From JAAYTD01 sp964472015 (GTDB lineage Bacteria; Bacteroidota; Ignavibacteria; Kapaibacteriales; UBA2268): a stretch of DNA of 64,000 nucleotides. Below the pieces are notes generated by a model. That model did not search any database and was not told where the DNA came from. It saw only the letters and a list, made by a program, of their open reading frames with translations. Location: NCBI GenBank assembly GCA_964472015.1, contig CAYYIP010000007.1, forward strand, positions 50,751 through 114,750, written 5' to 3'. A program made the position numbers and the translations under genes. This document shows, piece by piece, positions 56,973 to 64,000 of this stretch (position 1 is the stretch's first letter; each line of letters begins with the position of its first letter).

Positions 56973-57773
56973 ATGTTTTTTATAATACTTGGTATTTTTG
57001 CCGGTATCTTTGCTGGTATGTTTGGAATAGGTGGGGGTATTATTATTGTTCCTACACTTATTTTAATTTTTAATTTTACAACACAAGAAGCTACAGGTAC
57101 TTCGCTTGCAGCCTTATTGTTACCAGTAGGTAGCTTAGCACTTTTTCAATATAAAAAAGCAGGATTACTTAATATTAAAGTATCTGCATTTATTTCATTA
57201 GGTATATTTATTGGGAGTGCAATAGGAGCTACAATTGCATTGAATATTAATTCTGTTTTATTAAAGCAATTATATGGCTTATTTCTATTATGGGTTGGAT
57301 TTAATTTTGTAAAGCCTCTAGAATTAATATATAAACAAAATAAACAAAAAATACAAAATTTTATAAATTATGAAACAGAATTAGAATTATTAAATATAAA
57401 TAAAAAAAAATTATATATTTTTTTATTTATTGGTATATTTTCAGGTATCTTTGCTGGTATGTTTGGAATAGGTGGTGGTGTTATAATAACCGCTATTTTA
57501 ATAAGTATATTAAAAATACCTACAAAATATGCCATTGCTATTTCACTTGCAGCTTTGTTTTTGCCATCTGGTTTACCAGGTGTTATTAAGTATTATAATT
57601 CAGGATTTATTAGTATATTTACTGCTATATTTATTGCTATAGGTATAGAAATAGGAAGTGCTATAAGTGCTCATATTGCAATAAAAATAAGTTCTAATAA
57701 GATTAAAAGATTATATGGTATTTTTATTTTTATTATTGGCATTTATTTTATTGTTCAAAGTTTTATTTTTTAA
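56973..57773 (+). CDS. TauE/SafE family membrane transporter
   Basis: A 266-residue protein of seven to eight helices, with the internal duplication typical of this family: GIFAGIFAGMFGIGGGIIIVP near residue 4 (in part) and GIFSGIFAGMFGIGGGVIIT near 150. Members export sulfite, sulfonates or other anions; the substrate here is unknown. The two halves keep an identical 32-base stretch at 57003-57034 and 57444-57475. It lies between the aminopeptidase and the flippase, with 18 bases to the latter. Confidence 0.9.
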   Translation: MFFIILGIFAGIFAGMFGIGGGIIIVPTLILIFNFTTQEATGTSLAALLLPVGSLALFQYKKAGLLNIKVSAFISLGIFIGSAIGATIALNINSVLLKQLYGLFLLWVGFNFVKPLELIYKQNKQKIQNFINYETELELLNINKKKLYIFLFIGIFSGIFAGMFGIGGGVIITAILISILKIPTKYAIAISLAALFLPSGLPGVIKYYNSGFISIFTAIFIAIGIEIGSAISAHIAIKISSNKIKRLYGIFIFIIGIYFIVQSFIF

Positions 57774-57791
57774 AATTTATTATTGTAAGAA

Positions 57792-59096
57792 ATGCGTTTA
57801 ACTGAACATTTAAATAAAATATCATGGTCTATAGCAGATAAATCAACATATGTTTTATATGGAATTGCTACAATTGCTATTTTAAGAGTTACTAATGATA
57901 TTGAATTTGGAATATTTACACTTTTTAATTCTTTACATAATTTGATACTTAATATATCTGATTCTTTTGCTTTACAATCAATTTTACAATTTTCTGCTTT
58001 TGAAGAAGAAAAACCTCGTATTAATTTAATAGCAATTTTTAATCATATAATTGTTGTTTCTGTTTTTGTTAGTTTAATATTGATTTTTAGTTATCCTTTA
58101 GCAGATACACTTGGTGAGCCTAAAATTATTGAGTTATCCAAAGCATTACCTATATTAGCTATGTTTTCTATTCCTAGATATTTTTGTAATCGTATTATGT
58201 ATCGTGAATTAAAAATATTTAGATTATTTTTAACAAACTTAGTATATTTTGGTACTATGTCTGGAATAATTATTTATTGTATAATATATGATATTTTTTT
58301 ATCATATAAGAGTATTATATATATAACTTATATTGGAGCAGCTGCTGGAACTCTTGTTGCCATTTTGTTAACATTGTCGTATTGGAAATTTAGCTTAAAA
58401 GGGAAAACAAAATATTTAGATGTTATTAAATTTTCTTTTAAATATACAATAACCGGAATTATTTTACCATTACCTAAATATTGTGATGTATTTATTGTTC
58501 AATATTTTTTTGGAACATCAATAGTTGGATTGTATGCACCGGCAAAAAATATATTTCGTTTTGTAGATGAAGCAATAAATACTGTTTCTTCTTTAATTTA
58601 TGCACCTAGTGTTAAATTTATAGTTAAAAAAGATATTAAATCTTTAAACTCTTTGTTGTCAAAATCTATTTCTGTTATGTTTGTTGGATTTATTATTTTA
58701 ACTATTCTTTGTTTTATAGGTATTAGTGATTATTTTAGTTCATTTTTGCCAAATAAGTTCTCAGATTCAATTCCTATTTTTAATTTTTTAATGTTAGCTT
58801 CTATTTTATTACCTATTACATTACTAAATACTCCAATAAATGCTATTGGGAAATCAGAAGTTATAGCAAAATATGTATTAATAAGTATTATATTCTGGGG
58901 GTTGTCTTTTATTGTTATTGGAGTATACTTTAATTCTTATATAAATTTAATTCCAGTACCATTTATAATTTTTCTTTTAGTTTTATCTATATTATTATTT
59001 AGATATTCAAAAAAACATTTTGATATAAAATTTATTCAATTATTTAGAGTTATTCCTGATGCTATAATGTTTATAAAAAGGAAATTTTCATTATAA
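57792..59096 (+). CDS. Oligosaccharide flippase/polysaccharide transporter family protein
   Basis: A 434-residue membrane protein with about 12 helices and the MATE/Wzx-like pattern: an N-terminal WSIADKSTYVLYGIATIAI, a middle VGLYAPAKNIFRFVDEA and a C-terminal NTPINAIGKSEV. Related proteins flip lipid-linked glycans across the inner membrane. No glycosyltransferase genes are near, so its substrate cannot be inferred. It is probably read together with the two genes before it. Confidence 0.82.
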   Translation: MRLTEHLNKISWSIADKSTYVLYGIATIAILRVTNDIEFGIFTLFNSLHNLILNISDSFALQSILQFSAFEEEKPRINLIAIFNHIIVVSVFVSLILIFSYPLADTLGEPKIIELSKALPILAMFSIPRYFCNRIMYRELKIFRLFLTNLVYFGTMSGIIIYCIIYDIFLSYKSIIYITYIGAAAGTLVAILLTLSYWKFSLKGKTKYLDVIKFSFKYTITGIILPLPKYCDVFIVQYFFGTSIVGLYAPAKNIFRFVDEAINTVSSLIYAPSVKFIVKKDIKSLNSLLSKSISVMFVGFIILTILCFIGISDYFSSFLPNKFSDSIPIFNFLMLASILLPITLLNTPINAIGKSEVIAKYVLISIIFWGLSFIVIGVYFNSYINLIPVPFIIFLLVLSILLFRYSKKHFDIKFIQLFRVIPDAIMFIKRKFSL

Positions 59097-59285
59097 ATGA
59101 ATAATAATAAATTAAAAAATTAATTAAAAATGTAACAAAATAAATAAAAAATAAAATAAAATATAAAAAATTTTGTATTTTAGAATTTTATTAAATAGTC
59201 ATAAGGTATTTTATTTATATTATTAAATAAAAATACTTTTAAAAGATTTTTATTATTTTAAATTATATATTAGGTATTTCTAAAA

Positions 59286-61067
59286 ATGAAACTTAATTCA
59301 AAGAAGCTATGTTTTATAGCATTTTTAACTTTTTTTGTTGTTAATATTGCAATTGCTCAAAATAATGCAGCTAAATTTAGAACTTTTGTTAAAGAACATG
59401 ATTATGAGAAAGCAGGAGAGCTAGCAGAACAGGTAATTAATGAAAATCGAAAAGATTATAATTTACTAATGCTTGTTGGTGATGTTTATTTTGAGTTAGA
59501 GCAATATAATGATGCTTTTAATACTTATTCTATTGCAAAAGATTTAAGATCTAAAGATAGAAAAGTTTGGATTAGTTTAGGTCGTACTCTTATTAAATTA
59601 AATAGGCATAATGATGCTATTATTGAGTTAGAAAAAGCTTTAGAGGATGACAAAAAAAATGAAGCATTAATTCTAGAACTTGCAAATGCTTATCTTGCAG
59701 CAGGTAAAATAAATGAGGCAGAAATACAAATAACTAATGCTCGTTCTATAAATAACAAAAATCCAGAAGTTTTTGTTATGTTAGGAAAGTTATATTTTGA
59801 ACAGAAAATATGGGAATTAGCACGTTCTAATTATGAAGAAGCTATTAATCTTGCACCACAAAATATTGAAATAAGAAAATTATTAGCAGAAGTATATTGG
59901 AAACTTGCAGTAACTGCTGACGCAGGTAAGGACGTTGAATTGATGAATGAATATCTTAATCGTTCACTAGAAGAATGTAATAAAGCATTGCAAGCAAATG
60001 ATAAAGATGCATCAGCTTGGAAATTAAAAGCTCAAATACATTTTAATGCTAATCAAAATTTAGAAGCCGCTCAATCTTATAATAAATTTTTAATATTACG
60101 CCCTAATAATTATAAGGAACGTTGGAGACTTGCAGAATTACTTGCTACTGCCGGTATTTGTGATTCGGCTTATGCGCATTTAGATAAAATCATAAATGCT
60201 AATCATATTGATATTACAGATTCTATTAAATTAAGAGCAGAATTGTTACTTGCTTCTTGTTACTATAAAGATAAAAGATATAATGAAACTGTAAAAATTT
60301 TTAATGGAATAAATAAATATGGTGAATCCCTGAAGACATTAGATGGTGCAGTTGGTAAATATATGTTACCAATTGAAGATTTGAAAATTTATGCAATATC
60401 TAATTTGTTTTCAAAAGATACTGATAATGCAGTTATTATATTTAAGGAATTATTTAAAATCGCCCCTGAGGAGAGTTGTAATTTTATGTATCTTGTTGCT
60501 AATCAAATTTTGAAGCCACAACAAAAATATCAAGAGATGATTGATATATTACAACTAAAATTAAATACTAATGTATGTTCTGATGAAAACGATGCTTTTT
60601 GTTATTATACTATTGGGACTGGATATTTTACATTAAACGATACAACAAAAGCGATAGAGGCACTTGAAGAATCTCTGAAACTTAATTCTAAATTTTATTG
60701 GTCTAATATATATTTGGGTGATATATATTATGCTATGAAAAATATTAAGGCAAGTGAGGAACAATTTAATAAAGTTATTGTAGAAGCACAAGAAGATAAA
60801 GAAAAATATAAACATGAATTAAATGCTTCTTTTCAAAAAAAAGCTTCTATAAGACTAGATAGTAAAAAATATAATGAACTTGAAAAAATTGCAAAAGAAT
60901 GGGTTAATGTTTTTCCCGAAAATAATGAATATGGAAATTTATTTCTTGCTATTGCTTATCAAGGACAACAAAAAATAGAACAAGCAAAAGCAGCTTATCG
61001 TGAAGTATTAAAAGTTAATAAAGATAATAAAACTGCTAAAGATAATTTAAGAGCTTTAGGAAATTAA
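59286..61067 (+). CDS. Secreted or periplasmic tetratricopeptide repeat protein
   Basis: A 593-residue protein with a signal peptide (MKLNSKKLCFIAFLTFFVV..., likely cut after AIAQ) and many TPR units between residues 30 and 590, with recurrent patterns such as LGRTLIKLNRHNDAIIELEKAL and NLAPQN. TPR arrays bind proteins and often serve as assembly scaffolds. A role in envelope assembly is possible, but no specific partner is visible. It ends at a good hairpin and is transcribed separately from psd downstream. Confidence 0.88.
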   Translation: MKLNSKKLCFIAFLTFFVVNIAIAQNNAAKFRTFVKEHDYEKAGELAEQVINENRKDYNLLMLVGDVYFELEQYNDAFNTYSIAKDLRSKDRKVWISLGRTLIKLNRHNDAIIELEKALEDDKKNEALILELANAYLAAGKINEAEIQITNARSINNKNPEVFVMLGKLYFEQKIWELARSNYEEAINLAPQNIEIRKLLAEVYWKLAVTADAGKDVELMNEYLNRSLEECNKALQANDKDASAWKLKAQIHFNANQNLEAAQSYNKFLILRPNNYKERWRLAELLATAGICDSAYAHLDKIINANHIDITDSIKLRAELLLASCYYKDKRYNETVKIFNGINKYGESLKTLDGAVGKYMLPIEDLKIYAISNLFSKDTDNAVIIFKELFKIAPEESCNFMYLVANQILKPQQKYQEMIDILQLKLNTNVCSDENDAFCYYTIGTGYFTLNDTTKAIEALEESLKLNSKFYWSNIYLGDIYYAMKNIKASEEQFNKVIVEAQEDKEKYKHELNASFQKKASIRLDSKKYNELEKIAKEWVNVFPENNEYGNLFLAIAYQGQQKIEQAKAAYREVLKVNKDNKTAKDNLRALGN

Positions 61068-61105
61068 AACTTTTTACTTTTGTTTTATTATAAAAAACTT
61101 ATATA

Positions 61106-61147
61106 AAATAACTCCTTTTTATTTTTATAATTTAGGAGTTATTTTTA
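61106..61147 (+). terminator. Terminator after the TPR gene
   Basis: ATAACTCCT pairs with AGGAGTTAT around an AT-rich loop and is followed by T. Confidence 0.7.
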
Positions 61148-61191
61148 CTTATTATTTTTTATTTAATATAAAAATATTTTAATATAATGTT

Positions 61192-61866
61192 ATGTTATCA
61201 AGTTATGCAAAAGACAATATTATTGTCATGTTAACAATTGGTGTTATTTTAATAGGTGTTGGTGTTTATTTTTTTAATAATAAGTTTATTGCAGTTTCTA
61301 CTTTTATAGCAGGTGGTTTATTAATACTTTTTACATTATGGTTTTTTAGAGATCCTGAACGAAAAGTACCTATTGAAGCATTGAACGATGCTTCTTTAAT
61401 AGTATCGCCTGCTGATGGTACAATATTGGAAATAGTAGAGGAAGAAGAAAAACACTATTTACATAATAGATCAAAGCGAATTAGTATTTTTTTATCGCCC
61501 TTGAATGTACATGTCAATAGATGTCCTGTATCAGGTTTTGTTGAATTTTATCGTTATAATAAAGGTGATTATATTATTGCAAATCATCCAAAATCTAGTG
61601 AATTAAATGAACAATCTCATATAGGTGTTAAAACAGAATTTGGTAAGGTATTTTTTAAACAAATAGTTGGAGTAGTTGCTCGTAGACTTGTTTGTGAAAT
61701 AAAAGAACAAGATACAATTAAAGTTGGTGAACGTTTTGGAATGATGAAATTTGGTTCTAGAATGGATATTGCAGTTGATACAAACACTGAATTATATGTA
61801 AAAATTGGAGATAAAGTTGTTGCGGGTGAAACAATTATTGGGAAATTAAAGTTTCTAGGAAAGTAA
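61192..61866 (+). CDS. psd: Phosphatidylserine decarboxylase, short form
   Basis: A 224-residue proenzyme that makes phosphatidylethanolamine. Two N-terminal membrane segments (about 9-47) precede the catalytic part with VSPADGTI, FLSPLNVHVNRCPVSG and the self-cleavage site FGSRMD at Gly188-Ser189, where the serine becomes the pyruvoyl group. This is the compact (type II-like) form. It is followed after four bases by pssA, the preceding enzyme of the same pathway. Confidence 0.95.
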   Translation: MLSSYAKDNIIVMLTIGVILIGVGVYFFNNKFIAVSTFIAGGLLILFTLWFFRDPERKVPIEALNDASLIVSPADGTILEIVEEEEKHYLHNRSKRISIFLSPLNVHVNRCPVSGFVEFYRYNKGDYIIANHPKSSELNEQSHIGVKTEFGKVFFKQIVGVVARRLVCEIKEQDTIKVGERFGMMKFGSRMDIAVDTNTELYVKIGDKVVAGETIIGKLKFLGK

Positions 61867-61870
61867 TATA

Positions 61871-62602
61871 ATGAAAAAAATACGAGTTACTCGTTCTGTT
61901 ATTCCAAATTTATTAACCTTGGGAAATGTATTTTCTGGGTTTACTGCTATTATATATCTTGCTGAAAATAATTTTCAATTTGCTGCTTTATATATATTTT
62001 TTGCTGCAGTATTTGACTTGATGGATGGAATTGTTGCTCGTATTTTACATGCTACAAGTGAAATTGGTGCTGAATTAGATTCTTTATGTGATGCCATTTC
62101 TTTTGGAGTTGCTCCTTCTTTTATGTTATATAAAGCTTTATTATATCAATTTGGAGATGTAGGAATTCTTTTAGCATCCTTACCAGTATTAGCAGGTGTT
62201 CTTAGATTAGCAAGATTTAATGTACAACTTGTAAGTTTTGAGGATAAATTATATTTTAAAGGAATGCCTATTCCCGCAGGTGCATTAACAATAGTTTCTT
62301 TTGTAATTTTCTATGTTAATACAAATATATTATCAAATACTTATATTTATATATTAGCATTTATCGTTGTTTTAACTGTATCAATAGCAATGACTTCTAC
62401 TATTAAATATGATAATTTACCACGACCAAGTAAACAATCATTTAAAAAACGTCCTATTTTTTTCATATTAGTTATTATTGCTATAATTTTATCTATTATT
62501 TCAACGGGGTATGCAATATTTCCGATTATGATGATATATATAATTTTTATTCCTATAAAAAATATAATTTACAAAATAATGCAATATGCTAAAAGAAATT
62601 AA
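61871..62602 (+). CDS. pssA: CDP-diacylglycerol--serine O-phosphatidyltransferase
   Basis: A 243-residue CDP-alcohol phosphatidyltransferase that makes phosphatidylserine. The catalytic motif is DLMDGIVARILHATSEIGAELDSLCDAISFG (shown in part by DGIVAR, then GAELDSLCD), and the rest is six to eight membrane helices. With psd it forms the two-step route to phosphatidylethanolamine; translation is likely coupled, as the genes are four bases apart. Confidence 0.96.
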   Translation: MKKIRVTRSVIPNLLTLGNVFSGFTAIIYLAENNFQFAALYIFFAAVFDLMDGIVARILHATSEIGAELDSLCDAISFGVAPSFMLYKALLYQFGDVGILLASLPVLAGVLRLARFNVQLVSFEDKLYFKGMPIPAGALTIVSFVIFYVNTNILSNTYIYILAFIVVLTVSIAMTSTIKYDNLPRPSKQSFKKRPIFFILVIIAIILSIISTGYAIFPIMMIYIIFIPIKNIIYKIMQYAKRN

Positions 62603-62634
62603 AAAATAATATTTTATTTTTATTAAAATAAATG

Positions 62635-62664
62635 ATAATTATAATTATAATTATAATTATAATA
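62635..62664. repeat. Hexanucleotide tandem repeat ATAATT
   Basis: Four exact copies of ATAATT and a partial fifth stand about 30-60 bases before the next gene start. The unit contains TATAAT-like words, so a change in copy number could alter a promoter. Confidence 0.85.
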
Positions 62665-62692
62665 TAAACATACTACTAATTTTTTATCGTTA

Positions 62693-63514
62693 ATGAAAAA
62701 TATTCTTATAAAATTAATTATATTTTTATTTTTTTTCTATTCATGTTCTGGAAATAAAAATAAAAGCAAAAATACAAATGAAAATGTAGACAAGATAATA
62801 ATAGAAAAACAATCAGATACAGTAAAAGAATTATCTTTTGAAGTAATAAATATAATACCTCATAACGAAACTGCATTTACACAAGGTTTAATTTTTTATA
62901 ATGGTTATTTATATGAAAGTACTGGATTAGAAGGGATGTCTAAGTTGTATAAAATAGATGTAGAAACTGGTAAAATATTGAAACATATAAATTTAGATAG
63001 TAATTTATTTGGCGAGGGTATTACAATAGTTAATAATAAGATATATCAAGTAACTTGGCATAATCAATTATTTTTACAATATGATGTTAATACATTTAAA
63101 AAGTTAAAAGAAGTTAAGTATTATGGTGAATGTTGGGGATTAACAAATAATGATTCTATGCTTATTTTAAGTGATGGTTCATCTTATTTAAGATTTATTG
63201 ATACTAATAATTTTTCTGTTGTTTCAAGTAAATTAGTTACTTATAAAAATAAACAATTAACAAACATAAATGAACTTGAACTTATAGGTAATAAACTTTT
63301 TGCAAATATTTGGGGAAGTGATATTATTGTTATAATAGATATTAATACTGGAAAAGTGATTGCTCAGTTAGATATTACAGAGTTACATAATATTATAAAA
63401 GAAGAAAGTAAGATGCCAGATGTTGCTAATGGAATTGCATATAATTCTATTAAAAATACTTTTTATATTACAGGGAAAAATTGGAATAAAATATTTGAAA
63501 TAAAAATAAGATAA
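62693..63514 (+). CDS. Lipoprotein glutaminyl-peptide cyclotransferase
   Basis: A 273-residue protein with a lipoprotein signal ending in the lipobox FFYSC (Cys18) and a five-bladed beta-propeller typical of the plant-type glutamine cyclotransferase family. Blocks seen are HNETAFTQGLIFYNGYLYESTG, LFGEGITIVNNKIYQVTW, GECWGL, ELELIGNKLFANIW and NGIAYNSIKNTFYITGKNW. It converts N-terminal glutamine of exported proteins to pyroglutamate in the periplasm. It matters here because T9SS cargo in the phylum often has mature N-terminal glutamine. Confidence 0.92.
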   Translation: MKNILIKLIIFLFFFYSCSGNKNKSKNTNENVDKIIIEKQSDTVKELSFEVINIIPHNETAFTQGLIFYNGYLYESTGLEGMSKLYKIDVETGKILKHINLDSNLFGEGITIVNNKIYQVTWHNQLFLQYDVNTFKKLKEVKYYGECWGLTNNDSMLILSDGSSYLRFIDTNNFSVVSSKLVTYKNKQLTNINELELIGNKLFANIWGSDIIVIIDINTGKVIAQLDITELHNIIKEESKMPDVANGIAYNSIKNTFYITGKNWNKIFEIKIR

Positions 63515-63541
63515 ATAAGCATTTATTATTTAATTATAATT

Positions 63542-63582
63542 AACCTTTCCTATATCGATATTATTTGGTATAGGTTTTTTTA
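63542..63582 (+). terminator. Weak terminator after the cyclotransferase gene
   Basis: CCTATA pairs with TATAGG and a T run follows. The lower part of the stem is imperfect. The remaining bases to 63813 are AT-rich promoter and leader sequence with nothing else recognised. Confidence 0.4.
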
Positions 63583-63813
63583 TTTTAAAAAAAAATAAAA
63601 AATATTTTGTATATATATATATTATTATTATTTTTGATATAAATATTATGTTACAATTGTAAATTTATTTATAAAAAATATTTTTTATGTTGTTTGTGTA
63701 GTAAATTAATAATATATTGTTAATATATTTTTGACAACATTGTAACAAAAATATATAAAAATTAATATAAAAATAATTAAGAAATATATAAAAAACATAT
63801 AAAAGGTAACGTT

Positions 63814-64000
63814 ATGAGAGTTTTTATTCGTATATATTTGCATTTAATATTGTTAATAATATTATTAGCAACAAATTTATATGGGGGTAATTATAAGGCA
63901 GAACAAAGTATAATAACTCCCGATATTAAGTCAAGATTGGAAAGTAAATTATTAGAGGCACAATTAGGGACCGAATATTTTGTTATTGTTCCGCCTAATG
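63814..64000 (+). CDS. 5' end of a secreted protein, possibly IgGFc-binding-like
   Basis: The frame runs off the window after 62 codons. It opens with a signal peptide (MRVFIRIYLHLILLIILLATNLYGG) and continues into KLLEAQLGTEYFVIVPPN. The LGTEYFVIVPPN stretch resembles the mature start of large IgGFc-binding-type surface proteins of Bacteroidota-like bacteria, which often carry sorting domains at the far end. This is an inference from a short segment. AAAAGG about seven bases before the ATG could be the ribosome-binding site. Confidence 0.6.
   Translation, partial: MRVFIRIYLHLILLIILLATNLYGGNYKAEQSIITPDIKSRLESKLLEAQLGTEYFVIVPPN

Overview
The window reads as a chromosomal segment of a very AT-rich member of the Bacteroidota/Chlorobiota (FCB) group. 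Markers for this are a secreted 2,052-residue protein ending in a type IX secretion (T9SS) type A sorting domain, the LpxC-FabZ fusion, a TonB-dependent receptor with a carboxypeptidase-like N-terminal domain, an OmpA protein with thrombospondin type 3 calcium repeats, a long IleS and a -7-like promoter element TATATTTG. LpxA, LpxC, RfaE1 and OmpA show a Gram-negative envelope. Translation fits the standard bacterial code. The exact class cannot be fixed from sequence alone.

Positions 1-5578 are an accessory defence region that starts mid-island: a two-gene Kiwa-like module (kwaA, kwaB), a single-domain HUH (Y1/RAYT-type) transposase whose coding sequence carries an in-frame array of hairpin-forming repeats, and hsdR of a type I restriction system whose hsdM and hsdS are not in the window. 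The hsdR base composition is visibly richer in G and C than the chromosome that follows.

From 5.9 kb on the content is mostly housekeeping: gltX, an AlbA_2/winged-helix protein, mraY, an M24 peptidase, serine dehydratase, heptose kinase rfaE1, tRNA-Glu, the giant T9SS cargo (14.6-20.7 kb), an AlaX-like editing protein, rpmA/rplU, alr, a TonB receptor plus Cys/His-rich partner that looks metal-related, tgt, the NfnAB-type flavoprotein pair, sufD, miaA, the ftcD-fchA fusion and tRNA-Gln. Then follow rpmF-plsX-fabH, rpmH-rnpA-yidD, proline dehydrogenase, lpxC/fabZ-lpxA, clpP, an SPOUT methyltransferase, a CbpA-like chaperone, panC, ilvE, an OmpA protein, a DUF3108 protein with ileS, an orphan sugar-type ABC permease and a THUMP-like methyltransferase. 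The right end runs mainly on the plus strand: M29-like aminopeptidase, TauE/SafE transporter, flippase, TPR protein, psd-pssA, a lipoprotein glutaminyl cyclase and the 5' end of a secreted protein.

The genes form short operons separated by strong hairpins with T tracts, several of them between convergent genes. The most notable observations are the repeat array inside the transposase, the Kiwa-like/type I restriction neighbourhood, a queuine tRNA-ribosyltransferase in which all four classical zinc ligands are replaced, the TonB receptor/Cys-His protein pair, and a recurrent 10-mer TATATTTGTA upstream of genes on the coding strand.
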